In this document: positions 7,225 to 12,110 of the stretch, in pieces
How the letters are laid out: every line of letters starts with the position of its first letter
Position numbering within the stretch: the stretch's first letter is position 1
NCBI GenBank assembly: GCA_024684065.1
Contig: JAIKXO010000180.1
Coordinates: 1-12,110 of the forward strand
Source of the DNA: Lachnospiraceae bacterium
GTDB lineage: Bacteria; Bacillota_A; Clostridia; Lachnospirales; Lachnospiraceae
DNA length: 12,110 nt
Reading direction: 5' to 3'
The notes under the pieces: generated by a model
Told to the model about the DNA's origin: nothing
Seen by the model: only the letters and a program-made list of their open reading frames with translations
The model's database searches: none
Translations under genes and position numbers: made by a program

Positions 7225-8607
7225 ATGAACAGGGACAGAATGGAAGCATACGCTAAAAGGATTCTGGAGATTGACCGGGAAGAGCTGGCTATTTCATACC
7301 CGTATCTCACGGTTGCCATTTATTCGCTTACTCCCAAAATTCTTTTGGGATCAGGTTTAAGACCCAGGGTCGACGGGAGCGGAGAGCTTTATTTTTTTGA
7401 TCCGGAGGAACTGATCGGGGAATTTATTTCAGGAAAAGACACAGCGCTTTCCTATCTTCACAGCGTCCTTCACTGTCTCTTTCTCCACCCTTTTTTAATG
7501 GGCTCAAATGAGGACAGGGAGGAATTTGACCTGGCCTGTGACATATGCATAAAGGATGTGACAGATTCTCTTTGTAAATCTAAGGCTTTAGGGGAGGATG
7601 AGTTAAAAAGAGCTTCCCTTGTAAATGACCTTAAGAAGGAACTTCCGGTGCTTACGCCGGGAGGGGTGCAGAGGGCTCTTAAAGGAAAAGATGCGGATCA
7701 TATGCTTTTTAAGGTGGACTGCCATTCCTTTTGGCAGGACAGGAAGGGCGTAAGAAGGGATCACTGGCACGGAGACAGAGGGGAAACCCATATTTCCGAA
7801 GGTGTTAATAAAGCCGATCATAATGAGATAAGCTCTGAAGCAGATGACAAGCCTGATCATAATGATAATCTTAAGGGCCGGGGTCTTGCTAAATGGAAGA
7901 GGATAGGCCTGGAGACGGAGCTGTCCCTGATCCGCTCCGGGAGAACCGGAGAAATAAGGGGAGAGGCTCCCGGAGATCTCCTTGAAAGGCTTCGGGACAT
8001 CGAGAGAAAGCAGCTAAACTATGAAGATTTCTTAAAACGCTTTGCTGTTCCGGAGGAGATAATGAAGGCAGACCCCGATTCCTTTGACTATCCCCTTTAT
8101 TCATACGGTTTTGAGCTATATGGGGATATGCCGATCATTGAACCAAATGAGTACAGTGAAAAGAACAGGGTAAGAGAATTTGCCATAGCGATAGATACTT
8201 CCCTGTCCTGTGAAACGGAGCTGGTCCGCAGCTTTCTTGAAAAGACCTATGACATTCTGTATTCTTCAATGAGTCCCGGAGAAAGAAGGAAAACCCTGCT
8301 GATCCAGTGTGACTCCGTATTGCAGCAGGAGGATGTGATCTTTGACAGGGAAGGACTTAAGAAATATATGAAGCAGGTTTCGATCCACGGAAGGGGAGGA
8401 ACTGACTTCAGGCCTGTTTTTAAGCGCCTGGATGAGCTTAAGGAAAAGGGGGAGTTTACTTCTCTTAAGGGACTTATCTACTTTACAGACGGAGAGGGGG
8501 TTTATCCGGAGAACCCACCGAAATATAAAACCGCGTTTGTCCTGCCTTATGGGGGAGCCTTCCGGAAGGTTCCCGCCTGGGCGGAGAAAGCAGGGTTTAA
8601 TCCTTGA
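7225..8607 (+). CDS. VWA-like / DUF2201-type putative metallopeptidase-domain protein
   Basis: This 460-residue protein combines an N-terminal zincin-like domain with a C-terminal VWA domain, the arrangement recalled for DUF2201 proteins paired with MoxR ATPases. The N-terminal motif reads HSVLH (H79, H83, with H88 following); the Glu expected in HExxH is Ser80, so peptidase activity is doubtful. A polar, His- and Asp-rich linker (about 165-220) contains a 13-codon imperfect duplication. The VWA MIDAS set is intact: DTSLS (324-328), GGTD with T393 and D394, and TDG (421-423), so metal-dependent partner binding is likely. No signal peptide or membrane segment is seen. The stop codon overlaps the TTG start of the AAA+ gene, indicating coupled synthesis. 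Confidence 0.85.
   Translation: MNRDRMEAYAKRILEIDREELAISYPYLTVAIYSLTPKILLGSGLRPRVDGSGELYFFDPEELIGEFISGKDTALSYLHSVLHCLFLHPFLMGSNEDREEFDLACDICIKDVTDSLCKSKALGEDELKRASLVNDLKKELPVLTPGGVQRALKGKDADHMLFKVDCHSFWQDRKGVRRDHWHGDRGETHISEGVNKADHNEISSEADDKPDHNDNLKGRGLAKWKRIGLETELSLIRSGRTGEIRGEAPGDLLERLRDIERKQLNYEDFLKRFAVPEEIMKADPDSFDYPLYSYGFELYGDMPIIEPNEYSEKNRVREFAIAIDTSLSCETELVRSFLEKTYDILYSSMSPGERRKTLLIQCDSVLQQEDVIFDREGLKKYMKQVSIHGRGGTDFRPVFKRLDELKEKGEFTSLKGLIYFTDGEGVYPENPPKYKTAFVLPYGGAFRKVPAWAEKAGFNP
7810..7865 (+). repeat. Short direct repeat inside the VWA gene linker
   Basis: AAGCCGATCATAATGA and AAGCCTGATCATAATGA-like copies (starting near 7810 and 7849) lie 39 bp apart in frame. They give the peptide units KADHNE and KPDHND. 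This looks like a 13-codon internal duplication that enriches the linker in Asp and His. Confidence 0.6.
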
Positions 8608-9839
8608 ACATAAGCGAAGCGAAGGAAGAAATAAGGAAAACGGCGGAGATCTACCTATATCGGGAAGAGACGGGGGTATATGAGATCCCTTTTATGAAGC
8701 AGAGACCCATTCTTTTAATTGGGGCGCCGGGAATAGGAAAAACAGCTGTGGTGGAGCAGGTGGCAAGGGAGCTTAAGATCGGCTTCGTGTCATATTCAAT
8801 GACCCATCACACAAGGCAGAGCGCCATAGGGCTTCCCTTCATCGCTGAGAGAGATTACGGGGAAGGAAACCAGCGGATTTCCGAATACACAATAAGCGAA
8901 ATAATAGCCGCGGTGAAGGATCAGGTTAAATATAAAGGATATGAACAGGGAATCCTCTTTCTCGATGAGATAAACTGCGTTTCAGAGACCCTGTTTCCCG
9001 CTCTGCTCCAGTTTCTCCAGTATAAGACCTTTGGAAACCACAGACTGCCGGAAGGGTGGCTTATAGTCACAGCAGGGAATCCGGCCCGTTTTAACCGCTT
9101 TGTAAGAGAGTTTGACATATCGGTCTTAGACAGGTTAAAGGTCATAAGGGTGGAGGAGAGCTTTGACGCCTGGAAGCCTTACGCTTTCGATAATTCTGTC
9201 CATGGCTCCATACTTGCTTTTTTGGAGCTTGAACCTTCCTGCTTTTATTCCGTGAAAAATGAGGAGGGAGAAATGGCATATGCGACAGCCAGGGGCTGGG
9301 AGGATCTTTCCCTGGCGGTAAGGCTTTATGAAAAGAAAGGCTTTACCGTGGACTCCGCGCTGATCGGGCAATACATCCCGGATAAGGAGATCACCGGAAA
9401 ATATGAGATGTTTTACCGCCTGTACGGAGAATGCAGAGAAAAGTATCCCGTAAAAGAGATACTGTCCGGAGCAGCGGGACAGGATACGATAAAGAAGGCC
9501 ACGGAGGCGCCCTTTGATGAAAGACTGGCTCTGGTCGAGCTTATATCAGACCGTTTGTCTGAGGATATTAAGGCTGCTTTAAGGGAGGCAGATCCCCTAA
9601 AGGATGAAGCCGTGAAAGATGCCGGAAACAGTCTTGAATCCGCCTTTCATTTTATTGAGGAGGCCTGGGACCGGGGGCAGGAGCTGGGATTCTTTTTGAC
9701 AAGGCTGACATTGGGAACATACTCTTCCCGATTTATCGCGCTCTTCGGGTCAGAATCTTATGCGAAGTATGGAGGCAGGCTCCTTCTAAATGGAAGAAGA
9801 GAGGCGCTTAAAGCAGAGATACTGGACCTGCTCTTTTAA
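8604..9839 (+). CDS. MoxR-type AAA+ ATPase
   Basis: This 411-residue ATPase has Walker A GAPGIGKT (residues 40-47), Walker B ILFLDEIN (117-124), sensor 1 in TAGNP (Asn159) and a candidate arginine finger in LDRL (Arg177). That is the AAA_5/MoxR pattern. MoxR ATPases work as ring chaperones that remodel or metal-load targets together with VWA proteins; the target here is unknown. The TTG at 8604 is chosen because it overlaps the upstream stop (TTGA) and leaves the usual short N-terminal helix before Walker A; the next Met (31) would start almost at Walker A. About 200 residues after the core form a mostly helical C-terminal domain without recognised motifs. No intrinsic terminator follows; the tRNA remnant begins 5 bp after the stop. 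Confidence 0.9.
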   Translation: MNISEAKEEIRKTAEIYLYREETGVYEIPFMKQRPILLIGAPGIGKTAVVEQVARELKIGFVSYSMTHHTRQSAIGLPFIAERDYGEGNQRISEYTISEIIAAVKDQVKYKGYEQGILFLDEINCVSETLFPALLQFLQYKTFGNHRLPEGWLIVTAGNPARFNRFVREFDISVLDRLKVIRVEESFDAWKPYAFDNSVHGSILAFLELEPSCFYSVKNEEGEMAYATARGWEDLSLAVRLYEKKGFTVDSALIGQYIPDKEITGKYEMFYRLYGECREKYPVKEILSGAAGQDTIKKATEAPFDERLALVELISDRLSEDIKAALREADPLKDEAVKDAGNSLESAFHFIEEAWDRGQELGFFLTRLTLGTYSSRFIALFGSESYAKYGGRLLLNGRREALKAEILDLLF

Positions 9840-10029
9840 TTTTACGGGGCTTGGCAAGGTGGCGCTTTACCAACTAAGCTACTATCGCGTTTACGTAGCC
9901 ATCACAACTGTGACAACGAATTGATTTTAGAATAAATTTACAGCATTGTCAACATGTATTTGCAAAAATGTGGTATATTATCTTGCGTTGATAGAATTTT
10001 GATTATAAAAATATAGTGAGGACATAGAT
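9840..10029. other. Intergenic junction region upstream of the rlmI-like gene
   Basis: Beyond the tRNA remnant this 190-bp gap is AT-rich. It contains the 12-bp inverted repeat TCACAACTGTGA (9902-9913), a possible operator. Promoter-like pieces are TTGTCA (9946-9951), TATATT (9974-9979), and TTGATA (9988-9993) with TATAGT (10012-10017), but none gives a clean 17-bp pairing. The last pair (18-bp spacer) would put the start almost on the ribosome site. GTGAGGAC (10016-10023) precedes the TTG start. A promoter for the next gene is likely somewhere here, because its neighbours differ in character. Confidence 0.45.
9844..9888 (-). pseudogene. tRNA-Gly(GCC) remnant, truncated and internally deleted
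   Basis: Read on the - strand from 9888, the first 39 nt are identical to nt 1-39 of the intact tRNA-Gly at 11410-11482: acceptor 5' strand, D arm, anticodon stem 5' strand and GCC anticodon. The next six bases (CCCCGT) match the 3' strand of the intact T-stem. The 20 nt between (anticodon stem 3' strand, variable loop, T-stem 5' strand and most of the T-loop) are missing, with a CT microhomology at the join. The acceptor 3' strand is also lost and replaced by AT-rich sequence running into the AAA+ stop codon. It cannot fold as a tRNA. Perfect identity of the surviving part suggests recent origin or gene conversion. Confidence 0.93.
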
Positions 10030-11262
10030 TTGGATATAAAGATTTCTGATGCCAAAGTATTTTTGAAAAAAGGACAGGGACGAGAGCTTAAAGCCGGCGG
10101 ACTCTGGGTTTACGATAATGAAATAGAAAAGGTGGAAGGCTCTTTTGATAACGGAGATATTATAGAACTTCACGACTTCGACGGTTATTTCATGGGATAT
10201 GGCTTTATCAATACTGCATCTAAGATCAGAGTCAGGATGATGTCCCGTAAGAAAGAGCATCCGGTGACTAAGGAACTTATAGAAAAGAGAATCCGTGACG
10301 CCTGGGAATATCGAAAGGCTGTTATGGCAACGAACGAGCCGATTGAACAGCTCTCTTGCAGACTTGTCTTTGGAGAAGCAGATTTCTTACCCGGAATTAC
10401 AATTGATAAATTTTCAGATGTCCTTGTAATTGAGTCATTAGCTCTTGGAACAGACAGAATGAAAGAGCTTATCGTTGAACTTTGCAAGAAGGTTCTTCTT
10501 GAAGACGGAGTTAAGATTCGTGGCGTATACGAAAGAAGTGATGCAAAGGTAAGAGAGCTTGAGGGGCTTGAAAGAATTAAGGGCTTCATCGGAAATCCTT
10601 TCGACACAAAGGTTATCATTACCGAGAATGGTGTTAAGTATTACGTTGATGTTGAAAATGGCCAGAAGACAGGGTTTTTCCTTGACCAAAAGAATAACAG
10701 AAAAGCCATAGCTTCTTTTTGCAAAGGTAAAAAAGTGTTGGACTGCTTTACACATACAGGCTCATTTGCTCTTAACTGCGCAGCAAACGGCGCGGAATCG
10801 GTTCTGGGTGTCGATGCATCAGATCTTGGATGCAAGCAGGCGGAAGAAAATGCAGAACTCAACGGACTTGAGAATATAGTAACATTTCAATGTGCTGACG
10901 TATTTGAACTTCTTCCGGACCTTGAGAAAAAAGGTGAAAAGTTCGATGTCGTTATTCTTGATCCTCCTGCATTTACAAAGTCCAGAGCTTCTGTAAAAAA
11001 AGCTACAACCGGATACAAAGAGATCAATATGCGAGGAATGAGGCTTGTTAAGGACGGCGGATATCTCGCAACATGCTCTTGCTCACACTTTATGGATGAA
11101 GATCTATTTCTCAAAACAATTCAGGACGCGGCACGAGATGCGCACAAAAGGCTCAAGCAGGTTGAGTTTAGGCAACAGGCTGCAGATCATCCGATTCTTG
11201 TTGGTGGAGCGGCGTCATATTATCTTAAGTTTGTGATATATCAAGTCTGTGATGAGATGTAA
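10030..11262 (+). CDS. rlmI: Class I SAM-dependent rRNA methyltransferase, RlmI-like (23S m5C)
   Basis: RlmI-type enzymes methylate a cytosine of 23S rRNA (C1962 in E. coli) using SAM. The 410-residue protein has the expected N-terminal PUA-like opening (VFLKKGQGRELKAGGLWVYD) and a connecting domain. The Rossmann domain carries motif I VLDCFTHTGSFAL (from residue 236), motif IV DPPAF (311-315) and the cysteine motif TCSCSH (348-353), where C349 or C351 is the nucleophile. The TTG start has AGTGAGGAC 7-8 nt upstream and gives the family-typical N-terminus. It stands alone between the tRNA remnant and its own terminator. By hand count about 6 of 33 Gly codons are GGT and 2 GGG, against about 0 and 10 of 31 in the AAA+ gene, so its codon use differs from the genes to the left. 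The exact target base is inferred from family. Confidence 0.92.
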   Translation: MDIKISDAKVFLKKGQGRELKAGGLWVYDNEIEKVEGSFDNGDIIELHDFDGYFMGYGFINTASKIRVRMMSRKKEHPVTKELIEKRIRDAWEYRKAVMATNEPIEQLSCRLVFGEADFLPGITIDKFSDVLVIESLALGTDRMKELIVELCKKVLLEDGVKIRGVYERSDAKVRELEGLERIKGFIGNPFDTKVIITENGVKYYVDVENGQKTGFFLDQKNNRKAIASFCKGKKVLDCFTHTGSFALNCAANGAESVLGVDASDLGCKQAEENAELNGLENIVTFQCADVFELLPDLEKKGEKFDVVILDPPAFTKSRASVKKATTGYKEINMRGMRLVKDGGYLATCSCSHFMDEDLFLKTIQDAARDAHKRLKQVEFRQQAADHPILVGGAASYYLKFVIYQVCDEM

Positions 11263-11292
11263 GAACACCGGGAAAATGAAAAAAGATTTTCA

Positions 11293-11326
11293 AAAAGCGC
11301 TTCGATAAAAAGAAGCGCTTTTGTCT
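11293..11326 (+). terminator. Intrinsic terminator after the rlmI-like gene
   Basis: AAAAGCGCTTC (11293-11303) and its perfect complement GAAGCGCTTTT (11312-11322) form an 11-bp stem with an 8-nt loop. The T run is interrupted by a G (TTTTGTC). The A-rich left flank could also let it act on the - strand. It lies 30 bp past the stop codon. Confidence 0.9.
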
Positions 11327-11346
11327 TTAGAAATAAGCATTTATAG

Positions 11347-11375
11347 TTGACATATTTTTCTGATTGGTATAACAT
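11347..11375 (+). promoter_or_regulatory. Probable sigma-A promoter of the tRNA-Gly gene
   Basis: A perfect TTGACA at 11347-11352 is followed by TATAAC (11368-11373, 15-bp spacer) or, in better register, TAACAT (11370-11375, 17 bp). Transcription would begin about 30 nt before the tRNA. The leader contains a small hairpin, GTTGC (11386-11390) with GCAAC (11395-11399). Confidence 0.65.
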
Positions 11376-11409
11376 AACAGATGCTGTTGCGCAAGCAACT
11401 TTAAAAAAT

Positions 11410-11482
11410 GCGATAGTAGCTTAGTTGGTAAAGCGCCACCTTGCCAAGGTGGAGACCGCGGGTTCGAGCCCCGTCTATCGCT
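11410..11482 (+). tRNA. tRNA-Gly (anticodon GCC)
   Basis: A complete cloverleaf of 73 nt. The acceptor GCGATAG (11410-11416) pairs with CTATCGC (11475-11481), with discriminator T at 11482. The D-stem is GCTT/AAGC. The anticodon stem is CCACC/GGTGG around loop TTGCCAA, with GCC at 11443-11445. The variable loop has five bases. The T-stem GCGGG/CCCGT has loop TTCGAGC. CCA is not encoded. GCC reads GGC and GGT codons. A damaged copy of the same gene lies inverted at 9844-9888. Confidence 0.98.
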
Positions 11483-11498
11483 CTCTGGTTTAAATTCT

Positions 11499-11535
11499 GA
11501 AAAGCCTAGTAAATATGGTTTTTCGGAGTTTTTTG
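11499..11535 (+). terminator. Likely intrinsic terminator of the tRNA-Gly gene
   Basis: GAAAAGCC (11499-11506) pairs with GGTTTTTC (11517-11524) with one G-U pair and a 10-nt loop. GGAGTTTTTTG follows. The stem is weak, but the position 17 bp after the tRNA and the T run fit a terminator. Confidence 0.5.
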
Positions 11536-11557
11536 TTTTTCCAAGTATTTTCTTTAT

Positions 11558-11575
11558 CAGTGCATAAAAGCACTG
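11558..11575. repeat. Small inverted repeat CAGTGC/GCACTG
   Basis: A perfect 6-bp stem with a 6-nt loop (ATAAAA). It lies between the tRNA terminator and the msrC promoter, has no T run and has no assigned role. Confidence 0.5.
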
Positions 11576-11585
11576 CGGGAATAGA

Positions 11586-11614
11586 TTGTGTACAAGATAA
11601 AAAGATGTTAGAAT
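11586..11614 (+). promoter_or_regulatory. Probable msrC promoter (extended -10)
   Basis: TTGTGT (11586-11591), a 17-bp spacer and TAGAAT (11609-11614), with TG one base upstream of the -10 (11606-11607), make a sound sigma-A extended -10 promoter. The start of transcription would be near 11621, inside the left arm of the following inverted repeat. Confidence 0.6.
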
Positions 11615-11652
11615 CGTGGATATGGATAAAAATCATATCCACGATTTGTTTT
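11612..11652 (+). promoter_or_regulatory. 13-bp perfect inverted repeat: operator or terminator
   Basis: AATCGTGGATATG (11612-11624) and CATATCCACGATT (11634-11646) are perfect complements around a 9-nt loop, followed by TGTTTT. As RNA from an upstream start it would be a strong terminator hairpin. Yet the left arm overlaps the probable msrC -10, and the predicted start lies within it, so msrC's own transcript would hold only a few bases of that arm. This position is equally typical of a repressor operator. The sequence does not decide between the two. Confidence 0.7.
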
Positions 11653-11672
11653 AATAAGGAGTACCAATATTT

Positions 11673-12110
11673 ATGACAGATTACAAGTTACTTGCGGCGC
11701 AGATAAAGGTTCTTGCAGAGGATGAGCCCAATTTCATTCCGGTATTGTCCAATGCCTCGGCACTTTTATATGAGAATATGGAAGACCTTAATTGGGCAGG
11801 ATTTTACCTTATGGATAAGGGATCTCTTTTGCTCGGGCCATTCCAGGGGAAAGTAGCATGCATCAGAATTCCGCTTAGAAAGGGCGTTTGCGGAACGGCT
11901 GCAGGAAATGATGAGACGCAGCTTGTTGCGAATGTTCACGAGTTCGCCGGACATATCGCATGCGACAGTGCATCCAATTCGGAAATTGTTGTGCCGATCC
12001 ACAAAGATGGCAAAGTAGTAGGGGTACTTGATATAGACAGCCCCAGTATTGGCAGATTTAACGAAGATGACAAGGCGGGACTTGAACTGTTTGCAAGGAC
12101 TTTGGAAGAA
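11673..12110 (+). CDS. msrC: Free methionine-(R)-sulfoxide reductase, GAF domain (partial)
   Basis: The enzyme reduces free methionine-R-sulfoxide with thioredoxin-type electrons, an oxidative-damage repair step in the cytoplasm. The window holds 146 codons from ATG 11673 and is still open at the right edge; family members have about 150-165 residues, so little is missing. The GAF fold blocks are clear: WAGFYLMD (41-48), LGPFQGKVACIRIP (54-67), GVCGTAA (71-77), HIACDSASNSEIVVP (94-108) and GVLDIDSP (117-124). The three family cysteines are all present as C63, C73 and C97, matching C84, C94 and C118 of the E. coli enzyme. AAGGAG at 11656-11661 sets the start. It has its own promoter and a possible operator. 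Confidence 0.95.
   Translation, partial: MTDYKLLAAQIKVLAEDEPNFIPVLSNASALLYENMEDLNWAGFYLMDKGSLLLGPFQGKVACIRIPLRKGVCGTAAGNDETQLVANVHEFAGHIACDSASNSEIVVPIHKDGKVVGVLDIDSPSIGRFNEDDKAGLELFARTLEE

Noticed and set aside
8432..8683. + strand ORF across the VWA/AAA+ junction
   Set aside because: It overlaps both real genes and has a low-complexity Arg/Gly-rich product.
9844..9888. Functional - strand tRNA
   Set aside because: It lacks the acceptor 3' strand, anticodon stem 3' strand and T-arm 5' strand, so no cloverleaf is possible.
11766..12002. - strand ORF opposite msrC
   Set aside because: The + strand frame carries all MsrC motifs and the three cysteines; the opposite ORF is a shadow.

Overview
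The window looks like chromosome of a Firmicute of the Lachnospiraceae/Clostridia type. The pointers are strong AGGAGG-like ribosome sites, heavy ATA and AGA/AGG codon use, a type I glutamine synthetase with a clostridial-style DGSN motif, BspA-type leucine-rich repeat sequence, a tRNA-Gly(GCC) without encoded CCA, and GGGGACGGTTCC-type palindromic repeats. This family-level assignment is inference from recognised sequence style; I would not name a genus. All recognised protein genes read on the + strand.

Layout. 1-230 is a composite palindromic repeat with no gene: one inverted-repeat element appears to be inserted in another, with a third hairpin type inside. 270-1798 holds aat (leucyl/phenylalanyl-tRNA-protein transferase) and an ABC-3 metal permease 11 bp after it. 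After a 154-bp leader with a perfect TATAAT box framed by CCCGGG repeats comes glnA (1953-3383). From 3429 to 9839 six genes run almost without gaps: a cysteine-synthase-like PLP enzyme with an altered active site, a PfkB sugar kinase, tcdA, a cytoplasmic BspA-like LRR protein, a VWA/DUF2201-type protein with a broken zincin motif, and a MoxR-type AAA+ ATPase. The kinase, LRR and AAA+ genes each begin inside the stop codon of the gene before, and the other gaps in this run are 6 and 24 bp, so this is very probably one transcript.

At 9840 the character changes. Five bases after the AAA+ stop codon lies a truncated, internally deleted tRNA-Gly copy on the - strand (9844-9888). Its first 39 nt are identical to an intact + strand tRNA-Gly(GCC) at 11410-11482. 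Between the two inverted tRNA sequences sits one gene, an RlmI-like rRNA methyltransferase (10030-11262) with visibly different glycine and arginine codon use and its own strong terminator. The window ends inside msrC (free methionine-R-sulfoxide reductase, 11673 to the edge), whose probable promoter is overlapped by a long perfect inverted repeat.

How the parts relate. aat, tcdA, rlmI and the tRNA belong to translation and protein turnover; glnA and the CysK-like enzyme to nitrogen and amino acid metabolism; msrC to oxidative repair. The least understood part is the LRR / VWA / MoxR-ATPase trio at 6010-9839, which has the form of a MoxR-VWA chaperone-like machine with a possible LRR adaptor. 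It is the best candidate for an undescribed system here. The tRNA-flanked junction and the composite repeat are the best candidates for genome-rearrangement history.
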